A program made the position numbers and the translations under genes. A stretch of 64,000 nucleotides of DNA from Shewanella decolorationis S12 (GTDB taxonomy: Bacteria; Pseudomonadota; Gammaproteobacteria; Enterobacterales; Shewanellaceae): assembly GCF_000485795.1 (NCBI RefSeq), contig NZ_AXZL01000053.1, forward strand, positions 50,531 to 114,530, in the 5' to 3' direction. Below are positions 8,327 to 14,819 of the stretch, piece after piece. Position 1 is the first letter of the stretch; every line of letters starts with the position of its first letter. The notes beneath the pieces were generated by a model. That model saw only the letters and a list, made by a program, of their open reading frames with translations. It made no database searches and was not told the origin of the DNA.

Positions 8327-10594
8327 TTAAATCTGCCAGTTCACACCAACGAAGAACTGACGGCCAGCCTGAGGCAATGCTTCACTCTGGTAGTAGTTCT
8401 CATCCAATAGGTTAGTGGCGCGCAGATACACTTCTAGCTTATCGGCGATCAGCGGCTGCACTAAGTTGATATCCACTAAGGTGTAGTTATCCAGCGACTG
8501 CTGTTGATACTGGTTCTGACCGTTCACTTTCACCTGAGTCGCATAAACCTGATCGAGGATACGCTCCACATTGAGGTGGACTTGCGTCTCGAATGGGAAT
8601 TCGTAGCTCATTTGCCAGCGCAGCTGGTGACGAGGACGGTATTGCAGTGCATCTAAGGTATCGTCGCCTTCCATTTCTTTCGAGTCTAGGAAGCTGTAAG
8701 AGAAGCTCAGATCTAAATGCTCAATCGCATGATTGTTAATCTGGAAATCAACCCCTTTGAACTCATAGCGCCCCATATTTTGGTAGAAACCATCAGTATC
8801 TTTGGCGATATAGTTCTTCGCATCGGTGTAAAAACCATAGAGCGAGAAGTCGGTGCTGGCTGGTAGGTTTTGATCCAGACCCAGCTCAACATGTTTAGAC
8901 TCTTCCGCTTCTAAATCACTGTTACCCGATGATTGCGAGTACAAATTCACCATAGAAGGGAAACGTACTTTGCGTGCCACACTCAGGCTCAAACGAGAGT
9001 CAGGCACAATCTGCCAATAACTAGAGGCCATCGCCGAGTAGTTATCATCTGTACCGTCTGAGGTATCGAGTGAATGGAAAGCCCCGCCCAAGGTGAAGCC
9101 ATAGTTATGTTCAGACTGATACTGATATTCGGCCGCTGCAGTATATAACCATGCAGAATCATTTAGGTTTTCAGCGCCACCAGAACCGCCACCGCTACCA
9201 TTGCCACCGCCAGAACCTGTTCCACTGCCACTACCCGTACCACCGCCAGAGCCTGTTCCACTGCCGCTTCCAGTACCACCGCCAGAGCCTCTTCCGCCGC
9301 CACTGCCGCTACCCGTGCCACCGCCAGAGCCTGTTCCGCCGCCGCTACCCGTGCCACCGCCAGAGCCTGTGCCGCCACCGTTACCCGTGCCACCACCAGA
9401 GCCAGTTCCACTGCCGCTACCAGAACCGCTGCCAGAACCTGAACCAGTGCCAGTACCCGAGTTATTGCCAGTACCGCTGCCAGCGTTACTGGAGTAAGTG
9501 TCCACTACAGACTTCCAGCTCTGCTCTTCAGCAATCACAGAGGTGGTTAACAGCCCTGCTTTATGAAAATCGGTGATTAACTGTAAATTGACCCCTTGCA
9601 CCACGGAACGGCCATCTTGGGTTTGCGTCAATGCTTGATAGGTTTCATCGGCATAGGCTGCTTCTAAGGTATCGCTTTGATTGTGATAACCAAATCCGCG
9701 CAGGGTAAAGGTATCGTCAAACTGATGGGCTAAGCCGAGTTGGAAGGTATGCGAATCATAGTCGTCGGTACGCTCATACTTGAGCTTACCGCTACCAGTA
9801 CCATCACGTGAGGGTTTACCCCACTCACCATTACGCAGTGCCATATTGGCGATCAGCTGTGTCTTATCCGATAACCAATAGCTGCCTTGGGCATAGACGT
9901 TGGTGACTTCTTTATCTGAGTTCACTCTCAGCTCACCGTCTTGATATTGGGTCGGCTCGAAATCGTTCGACATCGGGAAACCATCGGTCTGTTGACGGCT
10001 CACACTCACTAATCCCTGCCAATCATCGCCCGAACCTGCGGCGCTGATATCGCCATTAAAGGTATTGTCTTTACCCGCTTCTAAACGTCCAGACAAAGCG
10101 GGCGCTGTGCTGCCTTGCTTGGTAATAATATTGATCACCCCGCCGGCACCGCTTGGGCCGTACAGCACAGAAGTCGGGCCAACTGACACTTCAACCGAGG
10201 CAATTTGGCTGGTAGGGATCACGCTTGGGTCGAACTGGCCATCGTCGGCACTGCTCATGGGCACGCCATTCACCAACAGAGTGACATGGCGGGTCTTAAA
10301 ACCACGGATATCGACCCTAGGGGTGCCATCACCACCCACACGGATATAAACCCCGGGCACATTCTTCAGCACTTGATCTAAGGTCTGCGCACCCAGAGCA
10401 CGAATTTCGGCTTCGTCGATGCTCCAATGGGTGGTTGCCAATTGCTCCGCATCGGCACCTTCACCATGGACGACAATCACTTCATTCACATTCAACAGGG
10501 GATCGCGGGCGATTTCATCGGCTGAGGCAGTAAAACTCAGTCCAATTGCCAGCGCTAAGGACGACACTCTAAAGGCGGTATTTCTGGTAATCAT
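8327..10594 (-). CDS. TonB-dependent outer membrane receptor with a large Gly/Ser/Thr insertion
   Basis: 755 residues: a signal peptide (cleavage near TASA-DEI), a plug domain (VLKNVPGVYIRVGGDG, DIRGFKTRHVTLLVNG, GPSGAGGVINIITKQG) and a 22-strand-type barrel ending in an aromatic-rich strand (FFVGVNWQI). A low-complexity block of about 102 residues at positions 372-473 interrupts the barrel; without it the protein would be a normal BtuB-like size of about 650. The gene leads an operon with an ECF transporter, so the receptor should pass the same substrate through the outer membrane. No B12 riboswitch (no GCCACTG box) was found upstream, which argues against simple cobalamin control. Confidence 0.92.
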   Translation of the reverse strand: MITRNTAFRVSSLALAIGLSFTASADEIARDPLLNVNEVIVVHGEGADAEQLATTHWSIDEAEIRALGAQTLDQVLKNVPGVYIRVGGDGTPRVDIRGFKTRHVTLLVNGVPMSSADDGQFDPSVIPTSQIASVEVSVGPTSVLYGPSGAGGVINIITKQGSTAPALSGRLEAGKDNTFNGDISAAGSGDDWQGLVSVSRQQTDGFPMSNDFEPTQYQDGELRVNSDKEVTNVYAQGSYWLSDKTQLIANMALRNGEWGKPSRDGTGSGKLKYERTDDYDSHTFQLGLAHQFDDTFTLRGFGYHNQSDTLEAAYADETYQALTQTQDGRSVVQGVNLQLITDFHKAGLLTTSVIAEEQSWKSVVDTYSSNAGSGTGNNSGTGTGSGSGSGSGSGSGTGSGGGTGNGGGTGSGGGTGSGGGTGSGGGTGSGSGGGRGSGGGTGSGSGTGSGGGTGSGSGTGSGGGNGSGGGSGGAENLNDSAWLYTAAAEYQYQSEHNYGFTLGGAFHSLDTSDGTDDNYSAMASSYWQIVPDSRLSLSVARKVRFPSMVNLYSQSSGNSDLEAEESKHVELGLDQNLPASTDFSLYGFYTDAKNYIAKDTDGFYQNMGRYEFKGVDFQINNHAIEHLDLSFSYSFLDSKEMEGDDTLDALQYRPRHQLRWQMSYEFPFETQVHLNVERILDQVYATQVKVNGQNQYQQQSLDNYTLVDINLVQPLIADKLEVYLRATNLLDENYYQSEALPQAGRQFFVGVNWQI
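9176..9481 (-). repeat. Imperfect in-frame repeat encoding a Gly/Ser/Thr-rich insertion
   Basis: 306 bases (102 codons) made of variants of an 18-base unit coding GSGGGT or GSGSGT, with a few Asn and one Arg. The unit length is a multiple of three, so slippage would change length without a frameshift. It lies between two barrel strands of the TonB-dependent receptor, most simply an extracellular loop. The opposite strand reads as long Pro/Glu/Val/Leu repeats in other frames, which are only shadows of this repeat. Confidence 0.95.
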
Positions 10595-11002
10595 ATTATT
10601 GTTGTCATACAGGAAATTTAAGATGTGCCCCCTATTGTGGTCTGAGGAATTTCCGTCTCAACTGAAAAAAAATCAAAAACCAACCCAGATCGACTAATTG
10701 CAACAAATGGAAAATGCGATGCATCACAAAGAGACAAAATGTCCAACACAGACAACGGTATCGACAAAAAGACCCATCTAGGTCACATTTTTAAGCGCCG
10801 CAAAATGAGACTATGGCAAAAGTCACACACTCGTGGGTTGCATCTTGACACTGACGGCCTCGGCCTTTAATTTGAGCGAAAGATTCTTATTTACACGCTC
10901 TCACCCACTCGGTGTAAATAGCTTTAAAAAGAATGGATTAACTTACCGCTGACTGCCGGAACTTCAGCCACCACCTTCATCTCGTTACCTTTGGAGTTTT
11001 AT
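10595..11002. promoter_or_regulatory. Divergent promoter region between the TonB receptor gene and menF
   Basis: About 400 bases with no supported gene. Toward the receptor there is no good Shine-Dalgarno before its ATG, and an inverted repeat GGAAATT...AATTTCC (minus strand, about 10613-10653) lies just upstream, a possible leader structure. A CRP-like half site TTTGTGATGCATCGCATTTT reads on the minus strand near 10710-10730, but its second half is poor. No known riboswitch class could be matched. Confidence 0.4.
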
Positions 11003-12361
11003 TTGCCCGCTCACGCCCTGTCTGAAGACCTTAAGTCTCTCATCGACAAACTCATTCAATTGAAGCAGGTTCCACCGACGGAGCCGATAGTGCAGTTATC
11101 CTTAACAACTGTTTCTATCCCTTTGATTTCATGGCTGGCATCCCAAAACCAATACCCGCGCATCTACTGGCATGGACGTGACAAGGTTGAAGAAGTGGCG
11201 GCGATTGGCGCCTGTAAAGACTTTAAGTTTGAAACCGGCGTCGATGATGACACCTTAGCGGAAATTTACCAGCAGCAACGCGCCTTAACCACAAATCCCG
11301 AGATCCGTTACTACGGCGGCGTGGCGTTTGACCGCAGCATAGAGTCCTGGCCTGAGTTTGGTAATAGTCGCTTTGTGCTTCCGCGTATCGAATTTAGGCG
11401 CAGCGCGAACCAGTTCAGTTTGCGGGTCAATCTGAACTTTGCCGATAGGCATCCCGAAGCGGAAATCGACCTCGCCATTGCCGCGATAGAAGCCGTGCTA
11501 CCGGCTCGTCCGCTCGCACCGCCCAATAAACTTGCGCTATTGAGCCGCACCGATATTCCCGATTTTCCGCGCTGGAAGACCTTAATCGAGCAAGTGGTTG
11601 AGCCCAAGTTTAACCAAGAGACGCCCAAGGTGGTGCTGTCGCGCCACACTGAGCTGGAGGTCAATGCACAGGTCGATCCTTGGATGGTATTGGCCTGTTG
11701 GCAGGGGCGTAATCCGAATAGTTTCCAATTTGGCTTCCAATTTAGCCCCGAGCGCACTTATATCTCCTGCTCGCCAGAGCGATTATTTCGCCGTCGTCAG
11801 CAGGAATTGTTTACCGAGGCGCTTGCTGGCACCACAGTACGTGGCTTAAACCAAGAAGAAGACACGGCACTGGCCAACGCGCTGCTCGAAGACAACAAAA
11901 ACAGCATAGAAAACCAGCTGGTTCGCCGCCATATCGTCAGTATGCTCTCCCCCTTGAGCCAACATGTGGGCGCCGAAGAAACCGCGACGATTTTTAAGCT
12001 AAACCATATTCAGCATCTCCACCGCGCCATTCGTGCCGAGTTAAAGCAGGACGTGAATGACTTCCAATTGCTACAGGCACTGCACCCAACTCCTGCTGTG
12101 GGTGGCCTTCCCCGCGAGTCTGCCATGCGCTTTATTCGCGAACGCGAAGGCTATATGCGCGGCTGGTACGCCGGTGCCTGTGGTTATTTCAATAAGTATG
12201 AGAGTGAATTTTCGGTGGCGATTCGTAGCGCCTTGATTGAACCTGGCAAGATCAATCTGTTTGCCGGAGCGGGGATTATTGCGGGTTCAGATCCTGAGGC
12301 GGAATGGCAGGAGCTGGAGAATAAGCTGGCGACGATTATGTCAATTTTGATCGAACTCTAA
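11003..12361 (+). CDS. menF: Menaquinone-specific isochorismate synthase
   Basis: Converts chorismate to isochorismate, the first step of menaquinone synthesis. The C-terminal chorismate-binding domain is complete: ALAGTTVRG, HPTPAVGGLPRESAM, YAGACGYF and INLFAGAGIIAGSDPEAEW. The preferred start is TTG at 11003 with TTTGGAG six bases upstream (452 residues); a TTG at 10991 in the same frame overlaps that ribosome site and is less likely. It is not next to other men genes. Menaquinone supports anaerobic respiration, which is prominent in Shewanella. Confidence 0.93.
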   Translation: MPAHALSEDLKSLIDKLIQLKQVPPTEPIVQLSLTTVSIPLISWLASQNQYPRIYWHGRDKVEEVAAIGACKDFKFETGVDDDTLAEIYQQQRALTTNPEIRYYGGVAFDRSIESWPEFGNSRFVLPRIEFRRSANQFSLRVNLNFADRHPEAEIDLAIAAIEAVLPARPLAPPNKLALLSRTDIPDFPRWKTLIEQVVEPKFNQETPKVVLSRHTELEVNAQVDPWMVLACWQGRNPNSFQFGFQFSPERTYISCSPERLFRRRQQELFTEALAGTTVRGLNQEEDTALANALLEDNKNSIENQLVRRHIVSMLSPLSQHVGAEETATIFKLNHIQHLHRAIRAELKQDVNDFQLLQALHPTPAVGGLPRESAMRFIREREGYMRGWYAGACGYFNKYESEFSVAIRSALIEPGKINLFAGAGIIAGSDPEAEWQELENKLATIMSILIEL

Positions 12362-12369
12362 CGGCCAGC

Positions 12370-13095
12370 TCAATAGCCATTGGCCTTAGTCTCAGTGTAG
12401 AGTCGTTCCTGCTCACCGGAATCAATCAGCTTTTTATGTTCAATATCAAAATGTTGCTTTAGCATCCGCCCTTTTTCCGTATTGGCAAAGGCGAAATAGG
12501 TTTCGGCGGTAAGCACTCCAGGAATAATCACAAACTGCTGCGGCGCCTTCAATTGAGGGACGAGAGTCTCCATATTCTTTCTGTAATCCAGCACGGCATC
12601 GGTTCGCCCCGCATTCACACTATTTAGCATGCTTAAGATGTCGCTGCCTTCCTCATAAAACATCGGGATCGTCGTCAGCATGTTATAGCGATAGGCCAGC
12701 ATGGCCTGCACTTTCTTGTGGGATAAGCTCTCCATACCCGACCAAGTCGCCGCAATTTGTGGAGTCACGGCGGCATCGATAGAATCAAGTTCAACGGGGT
12801 TTTCACTCAGTAGGCTGTTTTTCACATCCCCCTTGTAAACACTGAGGATCATATCCACTCTGCTGGTTTCAACCATATAAAGCGTGCGGGCAAAGGGCAT
12901 AAACTGCACCTCGAGTTGCCAATCGGGAGCAGGAAACACCTTGCGGAGAATATCGAAGTAATAACCCGTTTCGTCGGGATTGGAGAAACCCTGCCACGAT
13001 GCGGTGACCAGATGAATTACCACGGGTTTAGCCGGTGTCGCGTAGGAACACAAACTCAATAAACTAAAACACAAGGCCGCAAGAAATGATCGCAT
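12370..13095 (-). CDS. Periplasmic solute-binding-like protein (SBP family 3 fold)
   Basis: About 241 residues. The ATG at 13095 is preceded by GGGAGGAGAACGCG, an excellent ribosome site; longer in-frame extensions lack one. A signal peptide (MRSFLAALCFSLLSLCSYA) is followed by a two-lobed binding-protein sequence of the family 3 type (DETGYYFDILRKVFP, MPFARTLYMVETSRVDMIL, RTDAVLDYRKNM). No ABC permease or ATPase gene is adjacent. Such orphan proteins are common in Shewanella and often act as sensors or have unknown ligands, so transport should not be assumed. It is convergent with menF, nine bases apart. Confidence 0.8.
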   Translation of the reverse strand: MRSFLAALCFSLLSLCSYATPAKPVVIHLVTASWQGFSNPDETGYYFDILRKVFPAPDWQLEVQFMPFARTLYMVETSRVDMILSVYKGDVKNSLLSENPVELDSIDAAVTPQIAATWSGMESLSHKKVQAMLAYRYNMLTTIPMFYEEGSDILSMLNSVNAGRTDAVLDYRKNMETLVPQLKAPQQFVIIPGVLTAETYFAFANTEKGRMLKQHFDIEHKKLIDSGEQERLYTETKANGY

Positions 13096-13212
13096 CGCGT
13101 TCTCCTCCCATTTCTTAACAGTGTAGGATAATTTCCCTGCCTGTGCTGTGACCTTATCTACCACTCCTCTGCGAAACTCAAGGCTAAATTGCTTGGAATA
13201 TAAACAGTAAGC

Positions 13213-13240
13213 TTGCATCTTCGAACCTGGTCACTATAAT
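13213..13240 (+). promoter_or_regulatory. Sigma70 promoter for yhhQ
   Basis: TTGCAT at 13213-13218 and a perfect TATAAT at 13235-13240 with a 16-base spacer. Transcription from about 13247 would place the preQ1 riboswitch roughly 50 bases into the leader. Confidence 0.75.
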
Positions 13241-13293
13241 GGCGACCCCGATTTCAGCACGCTGATATTGGGTAAAATAACAACAGATCATTT

Positions 13294-13331
13294 AGCGGGT
13301 TCCCTCACCCCGCCCTACACAACTAAAAAGG
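13294..13331 (+). promoter_or_regulatory. PreQ1-I riboswitch upstream of yhhQ
   Basis: The stem GCGGG (13295-13299) with CCCGC (13309-13313), a loop beginning TTC and containing CAC, and an A-rich tail ACAACTAAAAAGG match the compact preQ1 class I aptamer. The tail ends in AAGG seven bases before the yhhQ ATG, so it doubles as the Shine-Dalgarno sequence; folding of the tail into the H-type pseudoknot should hide the ribosome site when preQ1 is bound. The downstream gene is a queuosine precursor transporter, the expected target. Confidence 0.9.
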
Positions 13332-13337
13332 CCACAT

Positions 13338-13997
13338 ATGTTAATGTTAACCCCTGCGCAGCTTCGCCGCGCACTCCTACTATTAGTGGGATTTCACATA
13401 CTGATTATTTGCGTCAGCAACTACTTGGTACAACTACCGTTTCAATTGTTTGGTTTTCACACCACTTGGGGCGCGTTTAGTTTTCCCTTTGTTTACCTTG
13501 CGACCGATCTCACCGTGCGCATCTTTGGACAAACACCTGCCCGTAGCATCATTCTCAAGGCCATGGTGCCCGCGTTGATGATTTCCTATGTCATGGGTGT
13601 GGTATTCCATCAAGGTAGCTTCCAAGGGATTGATTCCTTAAGCCAATGGAACACTTTTGTGTTTCGCATCGCCTTCGCCAGCTTCGCGGCTTATTTGATT
13701 GGTCAGCTGATGGATATCACAGTCTTCGCTCGCCTACGCCAGAGCCGTTCTTGGTGGGTCGCGCCTGCGGCATCGACCATTGTCGGTAACTTAGTCGACA
13801 CCTTAGTGTTCTTCAGTGTCGCTTTTTATGCCTCAACAGACAGCTTTATGGCGGCCAACTGGCCCGAAATCGCGGCCGTGGATTACAGCTTCAAGTTACT
13901 CGTGAGCTTAGGGTTATTCCTGCCCGCCTACGGCGTCCTGCTGAAGGTCTTACAAGACAAGATCTTGCAAACCAGTCCACAAAAATCATTTTCCTGA
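13338..13997 (+). CDS. yhhQ: Queuosine precursor transporter YhhQ
   Basis: 219-residue inner membrane protein with about six helices, from the COG1738/YhhQ family that imports 7-deazaguanine precursors for queuosine in tRNA. Family stretches are FSFPFVYLATDLTVRIFG near the N-terminus, FASFAAYLIGQLMDITVFARLR and TIVGNLVDTLVFF. The ATG at 13338 sits seven bases after AAGG of the riboswitch tail; a second ATG six bases later is possible. Control by preQ1 at translation is inferred from the riboswitch. Confidence 0.95.
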   Translation: MLMLTPAQLRRALLLLVGFHILIICVSNYLVQLPFQLFGFHTTWGAFSFPFVYLATDLTVRIFGQTPARSIILKAMVPALMISYVMGVVFHQGSFQGIDSLSQWNTFVFRIAFASFAAYLIGQLMDITVFARLRQSRSWWVAPAASTIVGNLVDTLVFFSVAFYASTDSFMAANWPEIAAVDYSFKLLVSLGLFLPAYGVLLKVLQDKILQTSPQKSFS

Positions 13998-14043
13998 TTA
14001 ACTCAACTGGCCAGACCTGTTATAATTTGAGCAGTTTTTTGTT

Positions 14044-14076
14044 CAGCCCCACTGTGTTTATGCACATTTGGGGCTG
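14044..14076 (+). promoter_or_regulatory. Leader hairpin upstream of the GNAT gene
   Basis: CAGCCCC (14044-14050) pairs with GGGGCTG (14070-14076) around a 19-base loop, followed by ATTTTC. TATAAT at 14021-14026 with TTAACT 17 bases upstream could be a promoter, which would put this hairpin in the 5' leader. It could equally be a weak terminator for yhhQ. Confidence 0.45.
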
Positions 14077-14096
14077 ATTTTCTGTGAGAGAAAATT

Positions 14097-14564
14097 ATGT
14101 ATTCAATTGAAATCAAAGCACTGACAGCTCTGACACCTGAGTTGACCACACAGCTTATCGAACTGAGCAAGCAAATCCCTGAACTCGACCGTCCGCTGAC
14201 CAGCGAAACACTTGCTGAACGTCTCTCGGATAAGACTTGCTTGATTATCTTAGCCTATGTGGAAGGTGAATTGGCAGGCTTTAAACTGGGATACGAACAG
14301 GCTGATGCCGTGTTTTACAGTTGGTTAGGCGGTGTTGCGACCGACTTTAGACGTTTAGGTCTGGCACAAAGCCTATTGGAATACCAAGAAACCTGGGCGA
14401 GCCGCCAAGGCTACAAGCTGATCCAGGTTAAGACCATGAACCGCTTCCCCGCCATGCTCAATCTGTTGATTAGAAACCAGTATTTGATTACTGAACTAAA
14501 GGCCGATCCGCAAAGCCTTATCGACCATAAACTGCATTTAAGCAAGTCGATTGCGACAGCTTAA
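14097..14564 (+). CDS. GNAT family N-acetyltransferase
   Basis: 155 residues. The acetyl-CoA-binding motif A region is visible as GVATDFRRLGLAQSLLEYQETWASRQG, with R-R-L-G-L-A in place of the classical Q/R-x-x-G-x-G/A. Preceding strands (CLIILAYVEGELAGFKLGY) and the C-terminal MNRFPAMLNLLIRN fit the fold. The acceptor substrate is unknown. The ribosome site is GAGAG upstream of the ATG. It lies directly before the Fur-controlled ryhB on the same strand but with its own downstream boundary, so no functional link is claimed. Confidence 0.85.
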   Translation: MYSIEIKALTALTPELTTQLIELSKQIPELDRPLTSETLAERLSDKTCLIILAYVEGELAGFKLGYEQADAVFYSWLGGVATDFRRLGLAQSLLEYQETWASRQGYKLIQVKTMNRFPAMLNLLIRNQYLITELKADPQSLIDHKLHLSKSIATA

Positions 14565-14606
14565 AGGCGATTTACATAAAAATGTGCATTTTTTGCGAGA
14601 AATAGC

Positions 14607-14635
14607 TTGCAAACCTAATTGAGAATCATTATCGT
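14607..14635 (+). promoter_or_regulatory. Fur box overlapping the ryhB promoter
   Basis: CTAATTGAGAATCATTATC at 14615-14633 agrees with 14 of 19 positions of the Fur consensus, including an unbroken ATCATTATC half. It lies between TTGCAA (14607-14612) and TATCGT (14630-14635), a 17-base spacer, so iron-loaded Fur would block transcription of the RNA that follows. Confidence 0.85.
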
Positions 14636-14640
14636 TAACT

Positions 14641-14770
14641 TGCGTTCCAAAACTCATCTTTAACACGGATGACTGGTAATCTGACGTTGTTAAAGTGCTC
14701 CTGAGTTTGCAAGCACGACATTGCTCACACACACTCTTTTGTGGCCGGATTCATCATCCGGCTTTTTTTT
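14641..14770 (+). ncRNA. ryhB: RyhB iron-responsive small RNA
   Basis: The 19-base stretch AAGCACGACATTGCTCACA at 14711-14729 is identical to the conserved target-pairing core of enterobacterial RyhB. A Fur box and promoter precede it, and GCCGGAT (14744-14750) / ATCCGGC (14756-14762) plus eight T form a strong intrinsic terminator. RyhB acts with Hfq to repress messages of iron-using proteins when iron is scarce. The 5' end is inferred from the promoter and may be off by some bases; at about 130 nt it is longer than the roughly 90-nt E. coli RNA. Confidence 0.92.
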
Positions 14771-14819
14771 GCTTTTTATTCAGTGAATCAATCTCATAGC
14801 GTTTTGTGCAGAGTCGCTT

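Noticed and set aside
9151..9576. Long open frames on the plus strand, including a Pro/Glu/Val/Leu repeat protein, opposite the TonB receptor
   Set aside because: They are out-of-frame shadows of the Gly/Ser/Thr repeat, without ribosome sites and with no homology to a known protein type.
10700..10735. CRP site upstream of the TonB receptor
   Set aside because: Only the left half (TGTGA) is good; the right half departs from TCACA at several positions, so it is mentioned only in the intergenic entry.
10595..10990. Cobalamin, thiamine or other riboswitch before the TonB receptor
   Set aside because: No GCCACTG B12 box and no TPP core (CTGAGA with the paired GGGGTGC) in the right order; the inverted repeat seen there does not match a class I know.
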